A stretch of DNA of 64,000 bases from Pseudonocardia sp. DSM 110487 (GTDB lineage: Bacteria; Actinomycetota; Actinomycetes; Mycobacteriales; Pseudonocardiaceae): NCBI RefSeq assembly GCF_019468565.1, contig NZ_CP080521.1:1922001-1986000 (forward strand), written 5' to 3'. This document shows, one piece after another, positions 48,850 to 56,689 of the stretch. Positions within the stretch are counted from its first letter, which is position 1. Each line of letters starts with the position of its first letter. Below the pieces are notes generated by a model. The model saw only the letters and a program-made list of their open reading frames with translations. It searched no databases and was not told where the DNA came from. The translations under genes and the position numbers were made by a program.

Positions 48850-50300
48850 AGGCGCTCGATCACTCCCGCTTCTTCGAGGGGGTGGGGGCGGTACTTGCCC
48901 GGACGCTCGCCGCAGAGGCGGGGTGTGGGCAACACCTTGCCGGGGTTGCACAGCCCGCGGGGGTCGAACGCCGTGCGCACCCTCGCCATGACGGCAAGGT
49001 CGTCCGCACCGAACATCTTCGGCATCGAGCAGGCCTTGTCGGTGCCGATGCCGTGCTCGCCCGACAGCGACCCGCCCAGTTCCACACAGAGCTCCGCGAT
49101 CTCTCCCGAGAGCTTCTCGGCGCGCTCGGTCTCGCCTGCTGCGGCGCTGTAGAGCACCAGCGGGTGCAGGTTGCCGTCGCCGGCGTGGAAGACGTTCGCG
49201 ACGCGCAGACCCGCGTCGGTGCCCATGCCTGCGATGCGGTCGAGCACCTCGGCGAGCCGGGTGCGCGGGACGACCCCGTCCTGCACGAAGTAGTCGGGGG
49301 AGATGCGGCCGACGGCGGCGAAGGCGGCCTTGCGCCCCTTCCAGATCTTCGCCCGCTCCTCCGGCGAGCCCGCGATGTGCAGCCGGGTGCAGCCGTGCCG
49401 GTCGCAGATCTGCTTGACCTGCTCGAACTGCACGTCGCACTCCTCGGTCGGGCCGTCCAGCTCGACGACGAGCGCGGCCGGCACCCCCACCGTGTAGCCG
49501 GCGTGCACCGCCTCCTCGGCCGCCTCGATGGCGAGCGTGTCCATCATCTCGACGGCGGCCGGCACGATGCCGGCGGCGACGATGTCGGACACCACCTCGC
49601 CCGCCGCGGCGATCGACGGGAAGTCGGCGAGCAGTGTGCGCACCGTCTCCGGCGTGCGCAGCAACCGGACCGTGATCTTCGTGGTGATGCCGAGCGTGCC
49701 CTCCGACCCGACGAACACGCCGCGGAGGTCCGGCCCGGCCTGCTCGCCGGTGTCGGAGCCGAGCGTGACGCGGTCGCCGTCGGGCAGCACGACCTCGCAG
49801 GACAGCACGTGGTTGGTGGTGAAGCCGTACTTGAGGCAGTGGGCGCCGCCGGAGTTCTCCGCGACGTTGCCGCCGATCGTGCAGACCTGCTGGCTGGACG
49901 GGTCGGGGGCGTAGTACAGCCCGTGCGGGGCCGCGGCCGCGGTGATCTCGAGGTTCGTGACGCCCGGCTCGACGACCGCGCGCCGGTCCACCGGGTCGAC
50001 CTCAAGCACCCGCTTGAGCCGGGCCAGGCTGATCACCACACCGTCGGCCACCGGGAGCGCGCCGCCGGAGAGCCCCGTGCCTGCCCCGCGGGCGACGAAC
50101 GGCACGCCGTGCTCGTGGCAGACGCGCACCGCGGCGGCCACCTGCGCCGCGTCGCGGGGGAGGAGCACCAGCTGCGGGATCACCCGGTACCCGGTGAGCC
50201 CGTCGCACTCGTACGAGCGACACCGGACCGGATCGCTGATCACGTCCTCCGGGGAGAGCGCGGTCTCGAACGCCCGCCGAACCACGCCGTCGAGACTCAT
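48846..50300 (-). CDS. glcD: Glycolate oxidase FAD-linked subunit
   Basis: 484 residues. FAD_binding_4 with VPFVARGAGTGLSGGALP and TIGGNVAENSGGAHCLKYG, followed by FAD-oxidase_C with IKxFGDGNLHP-type site as FHAGDGNLHPLVLY and SGEHGIGTDKACSMPKMFG. It is the catalytic flavin subunit, oxidising glycolate to glyoxylate. First of glcD-glcE-glcF, coupled by overlaps. Divergent from malate synthase G, which consumes the glyoxylate. Confidence 0.95.
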   Translation of the reverse strand: MSLDGVVRRAFETALSPEDVISDPVRCRSYECDGLTGYRVIPQLVLLPRDAAQVAAAVRVCHEHGVPFVARGAGTGLSGGALPVADGVVISLARLKRVLEVDPVDRRAVVEPGVTNLEITAAAAPHGLYYAPDPSSQQVCTIGGNVAENSGGAHCLKYGFTTNHVLSCEVVLPDGDRVTLGSDTGEQAGPDLRGVFVGSEGTLGITTKITVRLLRTPETVRTLLADFPSIAAAGEVVSDIVAAGIVPAAVEMMDTLAIEAAEEAVHAGYTVGVPAALVVELDGPTEECDVQFEQVKQICDRHGCTRLHIAGSPEERAKIWKGRKAAFAAVGRISPDYFVQDGVVPRTRLAEVLDRIAGMGTDAGLRVANVFHAGDGNLHPLVLYSAAAGETERAEKLSGEIAELCVELGGSLSGEHGIGTDKACSMPKMFGADDLAVMARVRTAFDPRGLCNPGKVLPTPRLCGERPGKYRPHPLEEAGVIERL

Positions 50301-50429
50301 GGACAGGCCCCCTTCGTCGCGGGTCCATGCCTTGCATGGAGACTACGTCCGCGATCCCCGGATCGCCCGGTCCTCATCGGTGTCCGGACCGGTCGCCCGC
50401 CAACGGAGAACGTTCGGGAGGTCGAAGCG

Positions 50430-50558
50430 GTGGGTCCACGCCGGAAGCTGCAGCTGGCCCTCGTGCTCGTGGCCGCTGTCGTCGTGGGGCTGGCGATGAC
50501 CGGCGCCGTCGGCCCCGCGTCGGTCGAGCCCGTGCCCACAGCCGTCGTCACGCGCTGA
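50430..50558 (+). CDS. Possible 42-residue single-TM peptide
   Basis: A GTG at 50430 with GGAGGT at 50417-50422 (7-base spacing) opens a short frame: VGPRRKLQLALVLVAAVVV, GLAMTGAVGPASVEPVPTAV ending VTR. It has a basic N-terminus, one membrane helix and a short outside tail. The gap between glcD and glcB is otherwise only promoter sequence. Either a real small membrane protein or a chance frame with a good ribosome site. Confidence 0.4.
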   Translation: MGPRRKLQLALVLVAAVVVGLAMTGAVGPASVEPVPTAVVTR

Positions 50559-50563
50559 GTGTC

Positions 50564-50582
50564 ACTTCCGCGATGCGGAAGT
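50564..50582. promoter_or_regulatory. IclR-type operator candidate in front of glcB
   Basis: ACTTCCGC-GAT-GCGGAAGT, perfect 8-base arms with a 3-base spacer, followed after 14 bases by TAAAAA. The TTCCGC-N3-GCGGAA form is similar to sites of IclR-family regulators, which classically control glyoxylate metabolism; the family assignment is inference. It lies 72-90 bases before the glcB start. No IclR gene is in the window. Confidence 0.5.
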
Positions 50583-50653
50583 TCAAGTCCGTCTGGTAAA
50601 AAAGTCGCCGGGCGGGTACCCGCCGTGCGTGCGCGACGACCGGAGGGTGAGAG

Positions 50654-52807
50654 ATGAGTGAAGTGCAGATCGATCCGGCACTGCGGGCGTTCGTGGCCGA
50701 TGAGCTGCTCCCCGGCCTCGACCTCGAGCCGGAGTGGTTCTGGTCAACCCTCACCACGCTGCACGATCGGTTCGACGGGCGGATCAGGCTGCTGCTGCAG
50801 CGGCGGGACGAGCTGCAGGCCCAGCTCGACGCATGGCACTCCGAGAACGGAGGAGGGGACCCCGCGGCGTACGAGGGGTTCCTCACCGAGATCGGTTACC
50901 TGGTGCCGCCCGCCTCACCGAAGGTGCAGGTCGACCGGGTCGACCCGGAGATCGCCGAGATTGCGGGCCCGCAGCTCGTGGTGCCGGCCACCGTGCCCCG
51001 CTATGCCTTGAACGCCGCCAACGCGCGCTGGGGCTCGCTCTACGACGCGCTCTACGGCACCGATGCCCTCCCTCTCGACCACGAGCTCGCCCGCGGCTAC
51101 GACGAGAAGCGCGGTGCGCAGGTGATCGCGGAGGCCGACCGGCTGCTCGACGAGCTCTTCCCGCTGACCCAGGGCAGCCACGCCGACGCCACCGCCTACT
51201 GGGTGGAGAACGGGCGGCTCGTCGTCGCGACCGGCACGGGGGAGAGCGGCCTCGCCGACGCGGCGCAGTTCGCAGGCCACCGCAGCGGCTCCGACGGCGG
51301 TGGCGGCTCCGCGGGCGCCGTCTCGGCGATCCTGCTGCGCCACCACAACCTGCACGTCGAGCTGACGATCGACCCGGAGCACCAGGTCGGGCGCCAGCAC
51401 CACGCCGACGTCGCCGACGTCGCCGTGGAGGCGGCGATCACCACGATCGTCGACCTCGAGGACTCCGTCGCCACCGTCGACGGCGAGGACAAGGCGCTCG
51501 CCTACCGCACCTGGCTCGGCCTGATGACCGGCGAGCTCGTCTCGACCTTCGAGAAGGGCGGCGAGACGATCGAGCGGCGGGTGAACGGCGATCGCCACTA
51601 CACCGCGCCGAACGGTTCCCCGCTCACCCTCCACGGGCGGTCGCTGCTGCTGGTGCGCAACTGCGGCCACCACATGTTCACCGACGCCGTGCGCGTCGAC
51701 GGGCGGCCGGTCGCGGAGGGCGTGCTCGACGCGCTCGTCTCCGCCACCGCTGCCCTGCACGACCTGCGCGGGCTCGGCCGATACTCCAACTCCCGCGCCG
51801 GCAGCGTCTACATCGTCAAGCCCAAGCAGCACGGGCCCGACGAGGTGGCCCTCACCGTCGAGCTCTTCGCCGCCGTCGAGGAGGCGCTCGGGCTCGAGCC
51901 GACCACCCTCAAGATCGGCATCATGGACGAGGAGAAGCGCACGTCGCTCACCCTCGACGCGTGCATCGCCGCCGCGCAGGACCGGGTCATGTTCGTGAAC
52001 ACCGGCTTCCTCGACCGCACCGGCGACGAGATCCACTCCGACTTCCTCGCGGGCCCGGTCGTGCGCAAGAACGACATGAAGTCCACGGCGTGGCTCCTGG
52101 GCTACGAGGACCGCAACGTGGACGTGGCGCTGCGCGCCGGCTTCGTCGGGCAGGCGCAGGTCGGCAAGGGCATGTTCGCCAAGCCCGCCGCCATGGCCGA
52201 GCTGCTCGCCACGAAGGGCGCCCACCCGGAAGCGGGTGCCAACACCGCGTGGGTGCCATCACCCACCGCCGCCACCCTGCACGCGCTGCACTACCTGCGG
52301 ATCGACGTGGCCGCCCGCCAGCGCGAGCTCGCAGGCCGGGAGACCGTCCGGCGGCTGCTGCTGGAGGTGCCGCTGCTCACCGGCGAGCTCACCGACGAGG
52401 AGAAGCGGCACGAGCTGGAGACCAACGCCCAGTCGATCCTCGGGTACGTGGTGCGCTGGGTGGGCCTCGGCATCGGCTGCTCCACGGTGCCGGACCTGGA
52501 GGGCGTCGGCCTGATGGAGGATCGCGCCACCCTGCGGATCTCCAGCCAGCTCATCGCGAACTGGCTGCACCACGGCCTTGTCGACGAGGCGACCGTGCGC
52601 GAGACGTTCGCGCGGATGGCCGCGCTCGTCGACGAGCAGAACGCGAACGAGCCCGGCTACGCGCCGATGGCGAAGGACCTCGACGCCAGCCCGTCCTTCC
52701 AGGCCGCCCTCGAGCTGGTGTTCACCGGGCGCACGGAGCCGAACGGCTACACGGAGCGCGTCCTGACGACGTGGCGCCGCAAGGCCAAGGCCGCGTCGGC
52801 CGTGTAA
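50654..52807 (+). CDS. glcB: Malate synthase G
   Basis: 717 residues, the normal length for the monomeric G form (about 720). It condenses glyoxylate and acetyl-CoA to malate. Motifs: YALNAANARWGSLYDALYGT, TTIVDLEDSVATVDGEDKALAYRTWLGLMTG (catalytic Arg/Asp region, in parts), KPKQHGPDEVALTVELF, LKIGIMDEEKRTSL, FLDRTGDEIHSD and AWVPSPTAATLHALHY with C-terminal NAQSILGYVVRWVG, GIGCSTVPDL. Strong ribosome site (GGAGG). Divergent from glcDEF; together they turn glycolate into malate. Confidence 0.97.
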   Translation: MSEVQIDPALRAFVADELLPGLDLEPEWFWSTLTTLHDRFDGRIRLLLQRRDELQAQLDAWHSENGGGDPAAYEGFLTEIGYLVPPASPKVQVDRVDPEIAEIAGPQLVVPATVPRYALNAANARWGSLYDALYGTDALPLDHELARGYDEKRGAQVIAEADRLLDELFPLTQGSHADATAYWVENGRLVVATGTGESGLADAAQFAGHRSGSDGGGGSAGAVSAILLRHHNLHVELTIDPEHQVGRQHHADVADVAVEAAITTIVDLEDSVATVDGEDKALAYRTWLGLMTGELVSTFEKGGETIERRVNGDRHYTAPNGSPLTLHGRSLLLVRNCGHHMFTDAVRVDGRPVAEGVLDALVSATAALHDLRGLGRYSNSRAGSVYIVKPKQHGPDEVALTVELFAAVEEALGLEPTTLKIGIMDEEKRTSLTLDACIAAAQDRVMFVNTGFLDRTGDEIHSDFLAGPVVRKNDMKSTAWLLGYEDRNVDVALRAGFVGQAQVGKGMFAKPAAMAELLATKGAHPEAGANTAWVPSPTAATLHALHYLRIDVAARQRELAGRETVRRLLLEVPLLTGELTDEEKRHELETNAQSILGYVVRWVGLGIGCSTVPDLEGVGLMEDRATLRISSQLIANWLHHGLVDEATVRETFARMAALVDEQNANEPGYAPMAKDLDASPSFQAALELVFTGRTEPNGYTERVLTTWRRKAKAASAV

Positions 52808-52861
52808 CCGACGAACGGCGCGCTCGTCGGAACCTATCCGACGAGCGGCGCCGTTCGTCGG
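52808..52861. repeat. Palindromic repeat downstream of glcB (copy B)
   Basis: CCGACGAACGGCGC-GCTCGTCGG, linker AACCTAT, CCGACGAGCGG-CGCCGTTCGTCGG. It starts directly after the glcB stop and fits a rho-independent terminator of the high-GC kind. Near-identical to the copy within glcE at 48046-48098. The outer arms of the whole element can also pair with each other. Confidence 0.85.
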
Positions 52862-52902
52862 AAACGCCGTGGCGCCGCGCGAGTGATCCGTAGGCTCGGG
52901 GC

Positions 52903-53433
52903 GTGCTCGAGCTGCGCCCCACCCCGTTCGACCACCCCGACTCGTACCGGCTGATCGCCGAGATCCAGCAGGTCTACCGCGAGCGCTACGGCAGTGAGGA
53001 CGCCACCGAGGTCGACCCGCGCGAGTTCGACTCGCCCGACGGGCTCTTCGTCGTCGGGTACACCGGTGGGGAGCCGGTGGCATGCGGCGGCTGGCGGGCG
53101 CGCTACGCCCGGGAGGGCGGCCCGCTGCGTGACGGCGACGCCGAGGTCAAGCGGATGTACGTGGCCGCGGCCCACCGCGGGAAGGGGCACGCCCGAGCCG
53201 TGCTCGCCGAGCTGGAGCGAACGGCGTTGGCGGCCGGGCGGCGCCGCATCGTCCTCGAGACCGGCACGATGCAACCCGAGGCGATCGCCCTCTACGCCAG
53301 CGCGGGGTATGAGCCGATGCTCGCCTTCGGCGCGTACGCCGACTCGCCGACGAGCCGCTACTTCACGAAGCCCCTGGCCGCGGCGGCCAATCTGACAAGA
53401 TCGCCAGAAGTGGTGTCGGAGCGACAGATTTGA
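52903..53433 (+). CDS. GNAT-family N-acetyltransferase
   Basis: 176 residues, GTG start. The acetyl-CoA pocket is DAEVKRMYVAAAHRGKGHARAVLAELER (V-x-x-x-x-R-x-x-G-x-G/A type, RGKGHA), preceded by GEPVACGGWRAR and followed by IVLETGTMQPEAIALYASAGYEPM, all standard GNAT elements. The acceptor is unknown. Convergent with the ABC binding-protein gene. Confidence 0.9.
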   Translation: MLELRPTPFDHPDSYRLIAEIQQVYRERYGSEDATEVDPREFDSPDGLFVVGYTGGEPVACGGWRARYAREGGPLRDGDAEVKRMYVAAAHRGKGHARAVLAELERTALAAGRRRIVLETGTMQPEAIALYASAGYEPMLAFGAYADSPTSRYFTKPLAAAANLTRSPEVVSERQI

Positions 53434-53454
53434 CGCTCTGGCGGGCCATGCGAG

Positions 53455-53526
53455 GACTTCACACACCCAACCTGGACTTCACACATGGCGGGCCCTTTGT
53501 GAAGTCGGTGCTGGGTGTGTGAAGTC
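53455..53526. terminator. Nested inverted repeats built from ACTTCACA units
   Basis: Outer arms GACTTCACACACCCA (53455-53469) and TGGGTGTGTGAAGTC (53512-53526) are perfect 15-bp complements; inner arms GACTTCACA (53475-53483) and TGTGAAGTC (53498-53506) pair again. Thus GACTTCACA occurs twice in each orientation. The structure separates two convergent genes and ends two bases into the stop region of the next gene, so termination from both sides is likely. Confidence 0.75.
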
Positions 53527-54802
53527 AGCCTCCGGCGACCTGAGCCCAGCCCTCCGTCAGCTCCCGTTGCAGGGTCGGCAGGTCGGTCTGGTTGCCCAGG
53601 TAGCGCTGAAGGGCGGGGGTGGCGATCTGGTCCTTCCACTGCGGGTAGTCGGCCACGCCTTGGAACGGGGCGGTCGTGAGGTACTGCGCGCCGTCGAGGG
53701 TGGCCTCCCACCCGTCTCGGCCGCCGGTGGCGGCGTGCACCGCGTTGCGGGCGGGCTCGGAGGCGGGGATCAACCACTCGCCCTGCGCCAGCGCGGCCAG
53801 GTTCTCCGCGCGCATCACGAACTCGATGAACTCGGCGGCCTGCTCCACGTGCGGGCTGTCGGCGGGCACCGAGAGGGTCTGCGGGTTCGCGGCCTGGTTC
53901 GGTGAGGTGCCCGCGAGCGCGGGCAGCACCCGCCACGCGAAGCCGGGCGGAGCGGCCTCGGCGAGCTGCTGTGCCACGTAGCTGCCGGCGACGACCATGG
54001 CGTACCGCCCGGCGAGGAACGCCGTGATCACGTCCGAGCCGCTCTGCGTGAGTGAGGTCGGGTCCAGCGAGCGGTCGGCGTAGGCCATGTCGTGGATCCG
54101 CCGCGGTACCTGCAGCTCGGCGTCGCCGACCTGCAGGGTTGCCGCGTCCCCGCCGCCGGTGAAGAACGTGCCCCCGAAGCCCAGCCCCAGGCTCATGACG
54201 GTGGCGGTCGGCTGCCGCATGCCCCAGCCGAGGCCGGGGCGGTCCGGTGTGGTGGTGCGGCGGGCGGCGTCGGCGAGCTCGTCCCACGTCCAGGTCGGGC
54301 TCGTCGGGATGGTCACGCCCGCCTGCTCGAGCACGGTCGTGTTCGCGAACACGACGTAGGACTGCAGCAGCGTCGGGGCCGCGACCACCGTCCCGTCCAC
54401 CGTGACCGCTTCCCACACCCCCTGCGGCACGCCCGACCTCGTGTCCTCGGACAGGTGCGGGCCGAGGTCGGCGAGGTAGCCCTGGCGGGCGAAGCCCGCG
54501 ATGTCGGCCGACTCGTCGTGGATGACGTCCGGGGCCGTGCCGCCCTGGAACTGGGTGACGAGCTGGTCGTGCACGGCGTCCCACGAGCCCTGGGCGAGCT
54601 GCACCTGCACGTCGGGGTGCTCGGCGTTCCACGCGGCCACGATGCGCTCGGTGGCGGCGACGCTGGGCTCCTGGAACGCGAGGCTCTGGAACCGCAGCGT
54701 GATCGGTCCTGCGCTCTCGTCGACGTCGGGCCCGACGGGCGCGGTGGCGCAGCCGGCGAGCAGGACCGCCGCCGCGGCGAGACCCAGCCTCCGCAGGTGC
54801 AT
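53525..54802 (-). CDS. Sugar ABC transporter substrate-binding lipoprotein
   Basis: 425 residues from the ATG at 54802. Lipoprotein signal RRLGLAAAAVLLAGCATAP. Family 1 binding-protein features: FQSLAFQEPSVAATERIVAAWN, QLVTQFQGGTAPDVIHDESADIAG, SYVVFANTTVLEQAG, WTWDELADAAR and GVADYPQWKDQIATPALQRYL. It is the last gene of a three-gene operon reading permease, permease, binding protein (56516 to 53525); no ATPase is present. Confidence 0.92.
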   Translation of the reverse strand: MHLRRLGLAAAAVLLAGCATAPVGPDVDESAGPITLRFQSLAFQEPSVAATERIVAAWNAEHPDVQVQLAQGSWDAVHDQLVTQFQGGTAPDVIHDESADIAGFARQGYLADLGPHLSEDTRSGVPQGVWEAVTVDGTVVAAPTLLQSYVVFANTTVLEQAGVTIPTSPTWTWDELADAARRTTTPDRPGLGWGMRQPTATVMSLGLGFGGTFFTGGGDAATLQVGDAELQVPRRIHDMAYADRSLDPTSLTQSGSDVITAFLAGRYAMVVAGSYVAQQLAEAAPPGFAWRVLPALAGTSPNQAANPQTLSVPADSPHVEQAAEFIEFVMRAENLAALAQGEWLIPASEPARNAVHAATGGRDGWEATLDGAQYLTTAPFQGVADYPQWKDQIATPALQRYLGNQTDLPTLQRELTEGWAQVAGG

Positions 54803-54810
54803 CGATGCTC

Positions 54811-55623
54811 CTATCCCTTGACGGCGCCGGAGAGCAGGCCGGAGGTCAGCCTCCGCTGGATCGCGGCGAAGAACAGCAGGCTCGGCACGGTGGCCAGCAG
54901 CGCGCCCGCGGCGAGCGCCCCGAGCTGCACCTGGCCCTCGGCTCCGACGAACCGGGCGAGCGTGAGCGGCAGCGTCACCTTGGCCGGGTCCTGGATCAGG
55001 ACGAGCGCGAAGAAGAACTCGTTCCACGAGGAGATCATGGTGAACATCGCGGTGGCCACCAGGCCAGGGGCGAGCAGCGGTGCCACGATGCTCACCAGCA
55101 CCCGCAGCCGGCCCGCCCCGTCGACGACGCCCGCCTCCTCGACGTCGCGCGGGATCGCGGCGATGTAGCCCTGCAGCATCCACAGCGCGAACGGCAGCGC
55201 GTAGACCGCATGCACGAGCGTCAGCCCGACGAGGCTGTCGACCAGCCGGAACTGGCGCAGGATGAGGAAGAGCGGCAGCGCGACGAGGATCACCGGGAAC
55301 ACCTGGCTGACCAGCACCCACGCGTTGGCCGCGATCTTCAAGCGCGTGCGGTACCGGGCGAGCGCGTACGCCGAGGGCAGTGCGAGCACGAGCACGAGCG
55401 CCGTCGTGCCGAGCGCGACGACGAGGCTGTTCGTCGCGGCCGTGATCAGGTCGGCGCGCCCCACCGCGTCGCCGAAGTTCTCGAACGTGGGGGAGAGCGG
55501 CACGACCCCGCCGGTGGTCAGCTCGTCGGGACCCTTCATCGCCGTGCCCAGCAGCCAGAGCAGCGGGAACCCGAGGAAGGCCACGTAGCAGGCCAGCGCG
55601 AGATACTGAAGCGGCCGCTTCAC
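54811..55623 (-). CDS. Sugar ABC transporter permease (MalG/UgpE type)
   Basis: 270 residues from the GTG at 55623, overlapping the previous stop (GTGA). Six helices (YLALACYVAFLGFPLLWLLG first), EAA loop VEEAGVVDGAGRLRVLVSIVAPLLAP, SSWNEFFFALVLIQDPAKVTLPL as the MalG-type WNxFxxxLxL region, and the end RRLTSGLLSGAVKG. Docking to a shared ATPase is inferred. Confidence 0.94.
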   Translation of the reverse strand: MKRPLQYLALACYVAFLGFPLLWLLGTAMKGPDELTTGGVVPLSPTFENFGDAVGRADLITAATNSLVVALGTTALVLVLALPSAYALARYRTRLKIAANAWVLVSQVFPVILVALPLFLILRQFRLVDSLVGLTLVHAVYALPFALWMLQGYIAAIPRDVEEAGVVDGAGRLRVLVSIVAPLLAPGLVATAMFTMISSWNEFFFALVLIQDPAKVTLPLTLARFVGAEGQVQLGALAAGALLATVPSLLFFAAIQRRLTSGLLSGAVKG

Positions 55624-56516
55624 GGGGCCCTCCGCAGCTGACCGCGCAGGTAGACCAGCAGGAACCCGACGACGAGCACCACGAGCACGCCGCCCATCGC
55701 CGATGCGTAGCCGAACTCGCCGTAGCGGAACGCCGCGTTGTAGGCGAACAGCATCGGCAGCATCGTCTGCCCGCCGGGCCCGCCCGCGGTGAGCACGTAG
55801 ACCAGCGCGAACGAGTTGAGATTCCAGATGAGGTCGAGCGTCGTGATGGCGACGATCACGGGGCGCAGCCCGGGCAGCGTGATGTGCCAGAACCGCCGCC
55901 ACGCGCCCGCGCCGTCCACCGCGGCGGCCTCGCGGAGCGAGCCGTCGATCGTCTGGAGCCCTGCGAGCAGGGTGATCGTGGTCTGCGGCATGCCCGCCCA
56001 CACGCCGATGACGATCACTGCGGGCAGCGCCGTCGAGAACTCGCCCAGCCAGTTCACCCCGCCCGGCAGCGCGCCGTGGTTGGGGTTGAGCAGCAGCCGC
56101 CACATGATTGCGATGATCACCGGCGGCATCGCCCACGGCACGAGCGCGAGGGTGCGGGCGAGCCACCGCAGGCGCAGGTCCTGGTCCAGGAGGAGTGCGA
56201 GGCCGAGCCCTGCCACGAACTGCAGCACCGTGACCGAGAACGCCCACACGATCCCGATCCGGAACGAGGACCAGAAGAGCTCGTCGGACAGCAGTCGCGC
56301 GAAGTTGTCGAACCCGGTGAACCGCGTGACGACGCCCCGGCCGGCCCTGGCGTCGGTGAAACCCAGGTACAGGCCCTGTGCCAGCGGGTAAACGCTGAAC
56401 AGCGCAACGGGCAGCAGCGCCGGGAGCACCAGCGGCCACGCGTCGGCGCGCCCGCGGCGGGGGCGCAGCGGCCGGCCCGGGGGCGCCTCCACCACGCGTT
56501 CGACCGCGCGCGTCAT
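55620..56516 (-). CDS. Sugar ABC transporter permease (MalF/UgpA type)
   Basis: 298 residues. A basic N-terminal tail, then LVLPALLPVALFSVYPLAQG as first helix; EAA loop REAAAVDGAGAWRRFWHITLPGLRP; NSFALVYVLTAGGPGGQTMLP is the GGP region. First gene of the 53525-56516 operon. Divergent from the sodium:solute symporter gene across a 173-bp gap that holds both promoters but no further gene. Confidence 0.94.
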   Translation of the reverse strand: MTRAVERVVEAPPGRPLRPRRGRADAWPLVLPALLPVALFSVYPLAQGLYLGFTDARAGRGVVTRFTGFDNFARLLSDELFWSSFRIGIVWAFSVTVLQFVAGLGLALLLDQDLRLRWLARTLALVPWAMPPVIIAIMWRLLLNPNHGALPGGVNWLGEFSTALPAVIVIGVWAGMPQTTITLLAGLQTIDGSLREAAAVDGAGAWRRFWHITLPGLRPVIVAITTLDLIWNLNSFALVYVLTAGGPGGQTMLPMLFAYNAAFRYGEFGYASAMGGVLVVLVVGFLLVYLRGQLRRAP

Positions 56517-56689
56517 CGAATTCCCCCGCTCGCGTCGGACGCCGTCGAGACGGTGGCATGACGCGCGTACGGAGGCAAGTGTTCATCTGTGGCGAGTGAT
56601 ACCCCGGACGTGGCGGCGCTCCGGGTGGCGGGATCGCGTAGAGCGGCGAATCATCCGCAGAGCGTGGCGGCCGGGCGAGAGAGGGGACC

